Below, in pieces: positions 49,036 to 57,842 of a stretch of 64,000 bases of DNA. The translations under genes were made by a program, and so were the position numbers. Source of the DNA: Comamonadaceae bacterium (GTDB lineage Bacteria; Pseudomonadota; Gammaproteobacteria; Burkholderiales; Burkholderiaceae_C); assembly GCA_027486255.1 (NCBI GenBank), contig JAIXPL010000031.1, forward strand, positions 39,915 through 103,914, read 5' to 3'. Numbering within the stretch: the stretch's first letter is position 1; every line of letters begins with the position of its first letter. Below the pieces are notes generated by a model, which was not told where the DNA came from, ran no database searches, and saw only the letters and a list, made by a program, of their open reading frames with translations.

Positions 49036-49064
49036 AAAAAAAGCCCGCAGCGTGTGCTGCGGGC
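49036..49064 (-). terminator. Intrinsic terminator after the first Bug gene
   Basis: Stem GCCCGCAGC / GCTGCGGGC (9 bp, loop GTGT); read on the minus strand it ends in seven T residues (A7 at 49036-49042). It serves the Bug gene ending at 49086 and is immediately next to the DUF1840 stop codon. Confidence 0.88.
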
Positions 49065-49085
49065 CATGCACGGGCAGCGGTGCGC

Positions 49086-50108
49086 TCAGTCCACCTTGGC
49101 GCCCGAGGCCTTGACCACCTGGGCCCACTTGGTGTGCTCGGCGTCGATCAGTTTGGCAAATTCTTGCGGGGTGTTGCCGCTGGGAATCGCGCCCTGGGCC
49201 TGCAGCTTTTCCTTGATGGCCGGATCGCTCAGGGCGCGCGCGACTTCCTTCTGGATACGGCTGACGATCTCGGGCGAAGTACCGGCCGGTGCGAGCAGCC
49301 CGAACCAGCTGCTGGCCTCAAAGCCCTTGAGCTGCGCCGCCTCTTCGACGGTGGGCACGTCTGGCAGGGCGCTCGAGCGCTGGTTGCTGGTGACCGCCAG
49401 GGCCTTGAGCTTGCCCGAGCGGATGTGGCCCATGGACGAGGGCAGGTTGTCGAACATCACGTCCATGTTGCCGCCCATCAGGTCCAGCAGGGCCGGGCTG
49501 GAGCCGCGGTAGGGAAAGTGGACCATGAAGATCCCGGTCTTGTTCTTGAACAGTTCCCCGGCCAGGTGGATGGAGGTGCCGTTGCCGCTGGAGGCCATGT
49601 TCAGGCGGCCGGGGTTGGCCTTGGCGTGGCGGATGAAGTCCTGCACCGAATTGATGCCCATGGCCCGGGCCTTGTCGGCGTTGACCACCATCACGTTGGG
49701 CACCGCTGCGACCAGGGTGACGGGGGCGAAATCTTTGATGGGGTCGAAGGGCAGCTTGTCGTAGAGCGCGCGGTTGATGCCGTGTGTGCCCACCGTGCCC
49801 ATGAGCAGGGTGTAGCCGTCGTTGGGCGACTTGGCCACGATGTCGGCGCCCAGGTTGCCGCCGGCACCGGCTCGGTTTTCCACGACGAAAGACTGGCCGA
49901 AGGCACGGCTCAATTCAGGCGCGACTGCGCGGGCCAGGATGTCGGTGGTGCCGCCCGGCGGGAAGGGCACGACGATGCGCACCGGCTTATTGGGCCAGTT
50001 GCCCGCCTGAGCCCAGGCCGAGGGAGCAGTCAGGCAGGCCAGCGCCAGCAGGGCGGCCGGCAGCAGGCGTCGGCGCACCAGGGCATGGTGTGAAGAATTC
50101 GTGGTCAT
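49086..50108 (-). CDS. Bug family tripartite tricarboxylate transporter binding protein
   Basis: Periplasmic extracytoplasmic solute receptor of the TctC/Bug family. 340 residues with a Sec signal ending in APSAWAQA. Typical segments: [54 protein letters not shown] and [14 protein letters not shown]. These proteins bind organic acids through a pocket shaped by the early Gly-rich loop. No tctA/tctB membrane genes are nearby, so it is an orphan receptor; such orphans are abundant in Burkholderiales. Confidence 0.95.
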   Translation of the reverse strand: MTTNSSHHALVRRRLLPAALLALACLTAPSAWAQAGNWPNKPVRIVVPFPPGGTTDILARAVAPELSRAFGQSFVVENRAGAGGNLGADIVAKSPNDGYTLLMGTVGTHGINRALYDKLPFDPIKDFAPVTLVAAVPNVMVVNADKARAMGINSVQDFIRHAKANPGRLNMASSGNGTSIHLAGELFKNKTGIFMVHFPYRGSSPALLDLMGGNMDVMFDNLPSSMGHIRSGKLKALAVTSNQRSSALPDVPTVEEAAQLKGFEASSWFGLLAPAGTSPEIVSRIQKEVARALSDPAIKEKLQAQGAIPSGNTPQEFAKLIDAEHTKWAQVVKASGAKVD

Positions 50109-50201
50109 GGCAGCGGTCTCCTGTCTTTGTTCTGAGCCAATCAGCGTTGTACCGCCAAGCCGCCTTGGGGTGAGCGTGGGATAACCCGGAAAGCCAGGGC
50201 G

Positions 50202-50235
50202 AAAAAAAACCGCCTGCAGGCGCAGGCGGTTTTTT
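50202..50235. terminator. Intrinsic terminator after the second Bug gene
   Basis: Stem CCGCCTGC / GCAGGCGG with loop AGGC, flanked by A8 on the left and T6 on the right, so it works on either strand. It directly follows the stop of the Bug gene ending at 50253 and separates the two Bug genes. Confidence 0.92.
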
Positions 50236-50252
50236 AGCCGGACTCTTGGGTG

Positions 50253-51245
50253 TCAGTCGGCAAACTTGCCGGCGGCCTCGACCACGGGCCTGAGCTTGGC
50301 GATCTCGGAGGCCACAAAGGCTTTGTGGTTGGCGGGATCGAGGCGCTTGTCGTTGACGACGATGGCGCCCAGGCCTTCCTGCTTCTTGATGAATTCAGGG
50401 TCCTTCAGGGCCTTCTTCAGGGCCTCATTGAGCTGGGCCTGGATGGCCGCAGGCGTGCCCTTGGGGGCGTACATGCCATGCCAGATGGTCAGCTCGAAGC
50501 CCTTCATGCCCATCTCCTGCAGAGTGGGGTAGTCCTTGAGCAGCTTGTGGTTGGACATGGGGCGGGCGGTGGTCACGGCAAAGGCCTTGACGCGCCCAGC
50601 TTCGATTTGGGCCGTGGTGTTGGTGGTCTGGTCGCACATCACGTCGACCTGGCCGCCCACCAGGGCATTCATGGCCGGGGCGGTGCCGCCGAAGGGGATG
50701 GTGACCATGGCATCGCTGGCGTTCAGGCGCGATTGCCACAGCAGGCCACACAGGTGCGAGGCCGAGCCCAGGCCGGCGTGCGCGATATTGAGCTTGCCGG
50801 CGTTGGCGCGGATGTAGTTTTCGAAGTCGCGGTAGGTGTTGGCCGGCAGCTGGGGCTTGCCGATCAGCGTCATGGGCACTTCGTTGATCATGCCGAGGTA
50901 CTCGAAGTCCTCGAGCGACTTGTAGCTGAGCTTGCGATAAAGCACCGGAGCAGCGGCCATGCCGATGTGGTGAATCAGCAGGGTGTAGCCGTCGGGGGCC
51001 GACTTGGCCACCTTGGCCGCGCCGATGGTGCCGCCTGCACCGTTGACATTCTCGATCACGAAGTTGGCTTGGCCACCCATGACTTTGCGCATGGCCTCAG
51101 CCAGGTCGCGGGCCACACGGTCGGTGGGACCGCCTGCAGCGAAGGGAACCACGAAGGTGACGGGCTTGCTGCCAGGGTAGGCGGGCGCTTGGGCGTGGGC
51201 CAAGCTGGCGGCGGCCGCCAGGGCGAGAACAACGAGTTTTTTCAT
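50253..51245 (-). CDS. Bug family tripartite tricarboxylate transporter binding protein
   Basis: Second orphan TctC/Bug receptor, 330 residues, with a signal peptide MKKLVVLALAAAASLAHAQA. Core segments: GSKPVTFVVPFAAGGPTDRVARDLAEAM, NFVIENVNGAGGTIGAAKVAKSAPDGYTLL and IPFGGTAPAMNALVGGQVDVM. AGGAG lies 7 bases before ATG 51245; upstream in-frame codons have no signal peptide. It is clearly diverged from its neighbour, so the pair is not a recent duplication. A TACAAT hexamer lies upstream but has no matching -35. Confidence 0.95.
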   Translation of the reverse strand: MKKLVVLALAAAASLAHAQAPAYPGSKPVTFVVPFAAGGPTDRVARDLAEAMRKVMGGQANFVIENVNGAGGTIGAAKVAKSAPDGYTLLIHHIGMAAAPVLYRKLSYKSLEDFEYLGMINEVPMTLIGKPQLPANTYRDFENYIRANAGKLNIAHAGLGSASHLCGLLWQSRLNASDAMVTIPFGGTAPAMNALVGGQVDVMCDQTTNTTAQIEAGRVKAFAVTTARPMSNHKLLKDYPTLQEMGMKGFELTIWHGMYAPKGTPAAIQAQLNEALKKALKDPEFIKKQEGLGAIVVNDKRLDPANHKAFVASEIAKLRPVVEAAGKFAD

Positions 51246-51376
51246 GCGGAGCTCCTGTCTATGTCGAAGGGTTTGGACCTTATGGGGTGCCAAAATTGTA
51301 GGAGTCCTGATCACGGGCCCAGGGGGTATAAGCCCTAAGGGGGAGGGGCGCAAAGGTCATCGCTCGCTGGGGTTAT

Positions 51377-52624
51377 TCACTTGTAGCTGCGCGCGTCTTC
51401 GATCACCCGGCCGTCGTTGGGGAGGCTTCCCGGTCCGAGCAGCTCGACGCTGCCGCGCAGCTTGGTGACCTCGCGCATGGCTTCGCCGATGCGATCGGCC
51501 AGGCCTTGCGGGGCCTGATGGGCTTCGACCTTCAGGGTCATCTGGTCGTTGGCCATCTCGCCCGAGACCACCAGGCGGGCCCGCAGCACCTCGGGAAAAC
51601 GCCGGGCGATGTCGGCCACCTGGCCGGGGTGCACGAACATGCCCTTGACCTTGGTGGTCTGGTCTGCGCGGCCCATCCAGCCCTTGATGCGCATGTTCGT
51701 ACGACCAGTGGGGCAGGGGCCGGGCAGCACGGCCGAGAGGTCGCCGGTGCCGAAGCGAATCAGGGGGTAATGCGGGTTGAGCGTGGTGACCACCAGCTCG
51801 CCGACCTCGCCATCGGGCACGGGGTCGCCCGTACCGGGCCTTACGATCTCGACGATGACGCCTTCATCGAGCACCAGCCCTTCGCGCGCCTGGGTTTCGT
51901 AGGCAATCAGGCCCAGGTCGGCCGTGGCGTAGCTCTGGTACACCTCCACGCCCTGCGACGAGAACCATTCACGCAGGCTGGGTGGGCAGGCCTCGCCGCT
52001 GACCAGGCCCTTTTTCAGGCTGGGCACGGCCATGCCCGTCTCTGTGGCTTTCTCGAGCAGGATGCGCAGGAAGCTGGGCGTGCCGCTGTAGCTCTGGGGC
52101 TGCAGGTCAGCGATGGCGGCGAGCTGCTGCTCGGTCTGACCGGTGCCGGCGGGAAAGACCGAGCAACCCACGGCGTGGGCGCCCGACTCCATCATGAAGG
52201 CGCCGGGTGTCATGTGGTAACTGAAGGCGTTGTGCACCAGCTCGCCCGCGCGAAAGCCGGCGGCATGCATGGCGCGGCCAATGCGCCAGTAATCGCGCGT
52301 GGCCACATCAGGTTCGTAAATGGGGCCGGGCGAGGCAAAGATGCGCGGCATTTGCGGGCCGCGCACCACGGTGGCAAAGCCGCCGAAGCTGTCTGTCGGC
52401 CGGGCGGCCTTCTGCAGCTCCAGCAGCTCATGCTTGCGGGTGACCGGCACGCCCGCCAGGGCTTGGCGAGAGGTGATGCGCTCGGCCTGCACGTCCTTGA
52501 GCAAGCGCGAGAGCGCCGGGCTGTGTTGTTGGGCATGGCGGATCTGCGCGGGCAGTGCGGCCATCTGGGTGGCCTCGCGTTCGGCGGGGCTGCGGGTTTC
52601 CAGAGCGTCGAAGTGGGTGCTCAT
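51377..52624 (-). CDS. PaaK-like phenylacetate-CoA ligase family protein
   Basis: 415-residue adenylate-forming enzyme of the phenylacetate-CoA ligase family, last gene of the liv/acyl-CoA-ligase operon. Visible: YSGTPSFLRILLEKATE, KKGLVSGEACPPSLREWF, YQSYATADLGLIAYE, LIRFGTGDLS and the C-terminal RIKGWMGRADQTTKVKGMFVHPGQV, with a terminal PaaK-like domain. The usual Ser/Thr/Gly-rich P-loop is replaced by FASPGPIYEPD, a deviation that may mark a subgroup with another acid or altered chemistry. It starts 14 bp after livF. Confidence 0.88.
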   Translation of the reverse strand: MSTHFDALETRSPAEREATQMAALPAQIRHAQQHSPALSRLLKDVQAERITSRQALAGVPVTRKHELLELQKAARPTDSFGGFATVVRGPQMPRIFASPGPIYEPDVATRDYWRIGRAMHAAGFRAGELVHNAFSYHMTPGAFMMESGAHAVGCSVFPAGTGQTEQQLAAIADLQPQSYSGTPSFLRILLEKATETGMAVPSLKKGLVSGEACPPSLREWFSSQGVEVYQSYATADLGLIAYETQAREGLVLDEGVIVEIVRPGTGDPVPDGEVGELVVTTLNPHYPLIRFGTGDLSAVLPGPCPTGRTNMRIKGWMGRADQTTKVKGMFVHPGQVADIARRFPEVLRARLVVSGEMANDQMTLKVEAHQAPQGLADRIGEAMREVTKLRGSVELLGPGSLPNDGRVIEDARSYK

Positions 52625-52638
52625 GGTGCGGTCCCGCT

Positions 52639-53448
52639 TCAAGCCAGCCAGCGCTTGCGGCGCTTATAGCTCTTGACGTCCTTGAAGCTCTTGCGCTCAC
52701 TGCCGCCCACGCCCAGGTAGAACTCTTTGACGTCCTCGTTGTTGGCCAGCTCCTTGGCCACCCCGTCCATCACGACGCGGCCGCTTTCCATGATGTAGCC
52801 GTAGTCTGCATAGCGCAGCGCCATGTTGGTGTTCTGCTCGGCCAGCAGGAAAGTGACCTTTTCTTTCTGGTTGAGGTCCTTGACGATCTCGAACACCTCT
52901 TCCACGATTTGCGGCGCCAGACCCATGGACGGCTCGTCGAGCAGCACCATGTTGGGGTTGGACATGAGCGCGCGGCCAATGGCGCACATCTGCTGCTCGC
53001 CGCCGGAGGTGTAGGCCGCCTGGGAGGTGCGGCGGGTCTTCAGACGCGGAAAGTAGTTGTAGACCTTCTCCAGGTTGGCCGCGATCTCGGCCTTGCTGGT
53101 GCGGGTGTAGCTGCCGGTCAGCAGGTTTTCCTCAATGGTGAGGTGGGCAAAGCAGTGGCGCCCTTCCATGACCTGCACCACGCCGCGCTGCACCAGGTCG
53201 GCTGGCGAGAGGTTTTCGATGCGCTCGCCGCGCAGCTCGATGCTGCCCTTGGTGACCTCCCCGCGCTCGCCCTTGAGCAGGTTGGAGACGGCGCGCAGCG
53301 TGGTGGTCTTGCCCGCGCCGTTGCCGCCCAGAATGGCCACGATGCCGCCTTCAGGGACCTGCAGCGACACGCCTTTGAGCACCAGGATCACGTGGTTGTA
53401 GATGACCTCGATGCCATTGACGTTGAGAACGATGTTGGGAGAACTCAT
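52639..53448 (-). CDS. livF: Branched-chain amino-acid-type ABC transporter ATPase LivF
   Basis: 269-residue ATPase of a HAAT-family importer. Walker A GGNGAGKTTT, Q-loop region VVQVMEGRHCFAHLTIEENL, ABC signature TSGGEQQMCAIGRAL and Walker B NMVLLDEPSMGLAP, all intact. A C-terminal ~25 residues rich in Lys/Arg (SYKRRKRW) are unusual for LivF. A 118-bp spacer of stacked hairpins separates it from the binding-protein gene upstream. Confidence 0.95.
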   Translation of the reverse strand: MSSPNIVLNVNGIEVIYNHVILVLKGVSLQVPEGGIVAILGGNGAGKTTTLRAVSNLLKGERGEVTKGSIELRGERIENLSPADLVQRGVVQVMEGRHCFAHLTIEENLLTGSYTRTSKAEIAANLEKVYNYFPRLKTRRTSQAAYTSGGEQQMCAIGRALMSNPNMVLLDEPSMGLAPQIVEEVFEIVKDLNQKEKVTFLLAEQNTNMALRYADYGYIMESGRVVMDGVAKELANNEDVKEFYLGVGGSERKSFKDVKSYKRRKRWLA

Positions 53449-53463
53449 GCTGGATTCCTCGTT

Positions 53464-53555
53464 GACCATTTGCAAGGCGCGACGAATCTGCCTTGCAAAT
53501 GGTCGCTGGCAGGTGCCAGCGACCGTGAACCAACCGTGGCGCGCAGCGCCTCGGT
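53464..53555. repeat. Three stacked inverted repeats between the binding-protein gene and livF
   Basis: Perfect 15-bp inverted repeat (arms 53464-53478 and 53490-53504, 11-nt loop); perfect 11-bp inverted repeat (53501-53511 and 53514-53524, 2-nt loop); and a 9-bp repeat with one T-T mismatch (53533-53542 / 53546-53555). The first two share GGTC at 53501-53504, so their tips compete. No T-run follows on either strand. Placement in an operon just after the binding-protein gene suggests transcript stabilisation or partial termination. Confidence 0.85.
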
Positions 53556-53566
53556 GGTGGGTGTCA

Positions 53567-54910
53567 TCAGGACTGGCAGTCCTGCGGCGAGCGGCGGGTC
53601 CACTTCTTCTCTGCCGCATAGCGCTCGGCAGAGGACTTGACCATGGGCTTGATGATCTGCTCGTCAGCCTGCATCCAGTCCGAAGCCCAGGTGAACTTGG
53701 CACCATCCCAGGTGTGAACCCGTGCCCACGACGAACCCATGTGGTCGACGCAGCTGGTGGAGATCGGGCGCAGCACGCCCTTGAAGCCCAGCGCATCGAG
53801 CTTGGCCTGGGTCAGGTTGAGGTTCTCATAGCCCCAGCGAGCCTGTTCGGGAGTGACATGCTTGCCCTTGCCGAAGCGTTCCTGGGCGGCGCGAGCGCCT
53901 TCCACGGCCAGCATCGCGCCGACCACGCCACGCATGTACAGCACCTGACCCACCTCATCCTTGGGACCGGTACCCTGGCCCTTGGCATGCACCTTGTCGA
54001 GGATTTCCTTGACGACGGCGGACTGCGGCTCGGCGCCATGTTGCATCATCACGGCGCTGTAGCCCTTGGCGGGTGCGCCAATGTCCTTGAGGTCGGGCTC
54101 GGCGCCGGACCACCAAGTACCGAACATCTTCTCACGCGGATAGCCCACGGCGATGGCTTCGCGGATGGCCGTGGCGGTCATCACGCCCCAGGTCTGCATG
54201 ACTACGAAGTCAGGACGCTGCTGACGCACCTGCAGCCAAACGGCTTTTTGCTCGACGCCGGGAGCTGGCACAGGCAGCATTTGCAGGGTAAAGCCGTGCA
54301 TCGCAGCGCGCTCCTGCATGATGGGCAGCAATTCCTTGCCGAAGGGGCTGTCGTGGTAGACCACGCCGATCTTCTTGCCCTTGAGCTTGTCCCAGCCGCC
54401 CTCTTGCTTGGCGATGTGCTGCAGCACGACGTCGCCGGCCACCCAGTAGTGACCGATCAGGGGGAAGTTCCACTTGAAGACGCCGCCATCGGCAGCGTCG
54501 CTGCGGCCGTAGCCGGAGGTGATGAGGGACACCTTGTCGGCGGCCACTTTTTCCGTCAGTGCGAAGGTGATGCCCGTGGACAGCGGCTGGAACACCGTGG
54601 CGCCGCCGTGCTTGCCCTTGAGGCGCTCATAGCATTCCACGCCTCGGTCGGTGGCGTAAGCGGTTTCGCATTCCTCGACCAGCGTCATCACGCCATTGAT
54701 GCCGCCACGGACGTTGACCAGCTTCATGTAGTCGGCGTAGCCGTTGGCAAAGGGCGTGGCGTTGGGCGCGACGGGGCCGGTGCGGCCGGTCAGGCTGGGG
54801 AAAAACTGCACCTTGCCCTGGGCCTGCGCCATGGCGGGTGCGGCGCTCAATGCGGCCACCATGCCGGCTGCGGCCAGGCATGCGCTCAGACCTATCTTCT
54901 TCAGCTTCAT
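53567..54910 (-). CDS. ABC transporter periplasmic binding protein (LivK-like)
   Basis: Periplasmic receptor of the adjacent importer, 447 residues, longer than amino-acid LivK (about 370). Signal peptide to about residue 30 (ALSAAPAMAQA). Periplasmic-binding fold with KVQFFPSLTGRTGPVAPNATPFANGYADYM, KGKKIGVVYHDSPFGKELL and VGQVLYMRGVVGAMLAVEGAR. Family members in operons with CoA ligases usually bind aromatic or other organic acids rather than amino acids; that is inference. The terminal segment RSPQDCQS carries a lone cysteine. Confidence 0.92.
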   Translation of the reverse strand: MKLKKIGLSACLAAAGMVAALSAAPAMAQAQGKVQFFPSLTGRTGPVAPNATPFANGYADYMKLVNVRGGINGVMTLVEECETAYATDRGVECYERLKGKHGGATVFQPLSTGITFALTEKVAADKVSLITSGYGRSDAADGGVFKWNFPLIGHYWVAGDVVLQHIAKQEGGWDKLKGKKIGVVYHDSPFGKELLPIMQERAAMHGFTLQMLPVPAPGVEQKAVWLQVRQQRPDFVVMQTWGVMTATAIREAIAVGYPREKMFGTWWSGAEPDLKDIGAPAKGYSAVMMQHGAEPQSAVVKEILDKVHAKGQGTGPKDEVGQVLYMRGVVGAMLAVEGARAAQERFGKGKHVTPEQARWGYENLNLTQAKLDALGFKGVLRPISTSCVDHMGSSWARVHTWDGAKFTWASDWMQADEQIIKPMVKSSAERYAAEKKWTRRSPQDCQS

Positions 54911-54990
54911 CTTTCTGTCTCCTTTGAAAACACCTTGCAATCGGGAGGAGGGTACGAACGAGGTGTCGGCCGTCCGGACCTTCGGGAAAA

Positions 54991-56067
54991 TCAATGCGGG
55001 AATGGCCAGAGCCGGAGTTTTTGCTTACCAATGCTCCACAGCTTGGCCAGGCCGTGCGGCTCGGCAATCAGGAACCAGACGATCAGGGCGCCGAAGATCA
55101 TGTATTCGGCGTGAGAAATCATGGCGGTGGACACGGTGACGCCCACCAGGCCCCCCATGGCAGGCAGCAACTGGTTGAGCGCAATCGGCAGGATCACGAT
55201 GAAGGCAGCGCCGAAGAAGCTGCCCATGATGGAGCCCATGCCGCCGATGATGACCATGAACAGCAGCTGGAAGGACCGGTCGATCGAGAAGGCCGCAGGC
55301 TCCCAGGAGCCCAGGTGGACGAAGGCCCACAGAGCGCCGGCCAGGCCGACGATGAAGGAGCTGACCGCGAAAGCGCTGAGCTTGGCGTACATCGGGCGGA
55401 TGCCGATCACCGAGGCGGCCACGTCCATGTCGCGGATGGCCATCCACTCGCGGCCGATGGCGCCGCGCACCAGGTTCTTGGCGAGCAACGCAATCACCAC
55501 CGTCATGCCCAGGCAAAAGAGGTACTTTTCGGCGGGCTGCTCGATCTTCCAGCCCAGCAGGGACAGGCCGGAGACGGCCACAGAGCCCGAGGAGCTGTTG
55601 TTGGTGAACCAGTCGATGCGCGCAAAGGCCCAGTCGCAGAAAAACTGCGCAGCCAAGGTGGCCACGGCCAGGTACAGCCCCTTGACCCTTAGGCTGGGTA
55701 CGCCAAAGAAGATGCCCACCAGCATGGCGCAGAAGCCGCCGGTCAGGAGCGCAACGATGAGCGGCATGCCATCGATGCGGACGAAGGTGTTGTAGGCCAT
55801 GTAGGCGCCAACGGCCATGAAAGCACCAGAGCCCAGGGAGATTTGTCCGCAATAGCCCACCAGGATGTTCACGCCGATGGCGGCCATCGAGAGGATGATG
55901 AAAGGGATCAGGATGGCCCTGAACATGTATTCATCGGCCATGAGGGGAACGCCGATGAAGGCTACAGCCAGCAGCAGGCCGATGGCCCAACGGTCCTGGG
56001 CGATCGTGAAGATCTGCTGGTCGGCCTGGTAGCTGGTCTTGAATTGGCCGTTTTCACGGTAGAACAT
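54991..56067 (-). CDS. livM: ABC transporter permease LivM
   Basis: 358-residue inner-membrane permease of the HAAT family with about nine helices. Recognised by NILVGYCGQISLGSGAFMAVGAYMA, GLYLAVATLAAQFF, the cytoplasmic EAA-like loop GREWMAIRDMDVAASVIGI and the end MIFGALIVWFLIAEPHGLAKLW. It starts 12 bp after livH and pairs with it to form the translocation pore. Confidence 0.95.
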   Translation of the reverse strand: MFYRENGQFKTSYQADQQIFTIAQDRWAIGLLLAVAFIGVPLMADEYMFRAILIPFIILSMAAIGVNILVGYCGQISLGSGAFMAVGAYMAYNTFVRIDGMPLIVALLTGGFCAMLVGIFFGVPSLRVKGLYLAVATLAAQFFCDWAFARIDWFTNNSSSGSVAVSGLSLLGWKIEQPAEKYLFCLGMTVVIALLAKNLVRGAIGREWMAIRDMDVAASVIGIRPMYAKLSAFAVSSFIVGLAGALWAFVHLGSWEPAAFSIDRSFQLLFMVIIGGMGSIMGSFFGAAFIVILPIALNQLLPAMGGLVGVTVSTAMISHAEYMIFGALIVWFLIAEPHGLAKLWSIGKQKLRLWPFPH

Positions 56068-56079
56068 CTGGAGTCCCCT

Positions 56080-57009
56080 TCAAACGCGGTCAATGATCTT
56101 TTCGCCGAACAGCCCCTGGGGCCTGAACAGCAGGAACACCAGCGCCAACACGTATGCAAACCACAGCTCGATGCCGCCGCCGACCAGCGGTCCGAAGTAG
56201 ACCTCGGAGAGCTTCTCGCCGACACCGATGATCAGCCCGCCGATGATGGCCCCGGGCACCGAGGTCAGACCGCCGAGGATGATGACCGGCAGGGCCTTGA
56301 GCGCAACGGTGGTGAGCGAGAACTGCACACCGATCTTGGAGCCCCAAATCATTCCGGCAACCAGGGCGGTCAGCCCGGCGACAAACCAGACGATGACCCA
56401 CATGCGGTTCAGGGGAATGCCGATCGACTGGGCGGCTTGGTGGTCATCCGCGACGGCGCGCAGGGCGCGGCCGGTGTCGGTCTTCTGGAAGAACAGGCTC
56501 AGTGCCAGCACCAGGCAGGCGGCGATGAGCGCGGCGATCAGGTCTTCCTTGTTGACCAGCAGGCCGCCTTCGAAAAGATTGCCCAATACAAAGATGGGTT
56601 CCTTGGGCATGCCGACATCGATCTTGTAGACGGCACTGCCGAAGATGGTCTGACCCAGACCGTCGATGAAGTAAGTGATCCCGAGGGTGGCCATGAGCAG
56701 CGTCACCCCTTCTTGGTTCACCAGGTGCCTGAGCACCATCCGCTCGATCAGCCAGGCCATGGCATACATCAGGACCGCTGCCAGCGCGAAGGCGATCAGG
56801 TTGGCCAGGAATTTGTTGTCCAGCCCGGTCCACTGAGGGATCCATTCGGAAAAACGCGCCATGGCCAGGGCTGCGAACAGCACCATCGCGCCCTGGGCGA
56901 AATTAAACACGCCGGAGGCCTTGAAGATGAGCACGAAGCCCAGAGCCACCAGCGAATAGAGCATGCCGGCCATCAGGCCGCCAAACAGGGTTTCAATAAA
57001 GAAGGCCAT
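56080..57009 (-). CDS. livH: ABC transporter permease LivH
   Basis: 309-residue permease partner of LivM. Typical N-terminus FIETLFGGLMAGMLYSLVALGFVLIFKASGVFNFAQGAM, a mid-protein EAA-like loop (GRALRAVADDHQAAQSIGI), then LGGLTSVPGAIIGGLIIGVGE. A 25-codon in-frame extension upstream overlaps livG and is not family-like. ATG at 57009, 19 bp after livG. Confidence 0.95.
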   Translation of the reverse strand: MAFFIETLFGGLMAGMLYSLVALGFVLIFKASGVFNFAQGAMVLFAALAMARFSEWIPQWTGLDNKFLANLIAFALAAVLMYAMAWLIERMVLRHLVNQEGVTLLMATLGITYFIDGLGQTIFGSAVYKIDVGMPKEPIFVLGNLFEGGLLVNKEDLIAALIAACLVLALSLFFQKTDTGRALRAVADDHQAAQSIGIPLNRMWVIVWFVAGLTALVAGMIWGSKIGVQFSLTTVALKALPVIILGGLTSVPGAIIGGLIIGVGEKLSEVYFGPLVGGGIELWFAYVLALVFLLFRPQGLFGEKIIDRV

Positions 57010-57028
57010 GTGCGTGATCTCTTTCGCT

Positions 57029-57826
57029 TCAGTGCGAGGTGCCCAGGTAGGCCTTGATGACTTCGGGGTTCTGGCGCACCTCATCCGGGGTGCCGTCGCC
57101 GATTTTCTTGCCGTAGTCGAGCACGACGACGCGGTCGGAAATGTCCATGACCACGCCCATGTCGTGCTCGATCAGCACCACCGTGGTGCCGAATTCGTCG
57201 TTCACGTCGAGGATGAAGCGGCACATGTCCTGCTTTTCCTCGACGTTCATGCCGGCCATGGGTTCGTCGAGCAGCAGCACCTGCGGCTCCATGGCCAGGG
57301 CGCGTCCGAGGTCCACGCGCTTTTGCAGGCCATAGGGCAGCTGGCCCACGGGGGTCTTGCGGTAGGGCTGGATTTCAAGGAAGTCGATGATGCGCTCAAC
57401 GGCCTCCCGATGCTGAAATTCCTCGCGCTGGGCCGGTCCGATGCGCAGGGCCTGCAGGAACAAGTTGCTTTTGATCTTCAGGTTGCGGCCGGACATGATG
57501 TTGTCGAGCACGCTCATGCCCTTGAAGAGCGCCAGGTTCTGGAAGGTGCGGGCCACGCCCATGACCGCCACCTCGTGGCTGTTCATGTGCTTGAAGGTCT
57601 GGCCTTTGAAGGCGATGGAGCCTTGCTGGGGCTTGTAGACGCCATTGATGCAATTGAGCATGGAGCTCTTGCCGGCACCGTTGGGGCCGATGATGGCGCG
57701 GACCTCGTGCTCTTTCACATTGAACGAGATGTCGGTGAGCGCCTTGACGCCGCCGAAGCTCAGCGAGATGTTTTGGACGTCGAGGATGACGTCGCCAATT
57801 TTTTTCTGGTGCGTGGAGTTTTGCAT
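57029..57826 (-). CDS. livG: ABC transporter ATPase LivG
   Basis: 265-residue ATPase. Walker A GPNGAGKSS, Q-loop ARTFQNLALFKGMSV, signature LPYGLQKRVDLGRAL (a non-canonical LSGGQ variant common in LivG), Walker B QVLLLDEPMAGM and the LivG-specific VLIEHDMGVVMDISDRVVVLDYG. The ATG at 57826 follows the acyl-CoA ligase by 16 bp; the long upstream extension is antisense-like and discarded. Confidence 0.95.
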   Translation of the reverse strand: MQNSTHQKKIGDVILDVQNISLSFGGVKALTDISFNVKEHEVRAIIGPNGAGKSSMLNCINGVYKPQQGSIAFKGQTFKHMNSHEVAVMGVARTFQNLALFKGMSVLDNIMSGRNLKIKSNLFLQALRIGPAQREEFQHREAVERIIDFLEIQPYRKTPVGQLPYGLQKRVDLGRALAMEPQVLLLDEPMAGMNVEEKQDMCRFILDVNDEFGTTVVLIEHDMGVVMDISDRVVVLDYGKKIGDGTPDEVRQNPEVIKAYLGTSH

Positions 57827-57842
57827 GGCCAGTCTGTCCGGG

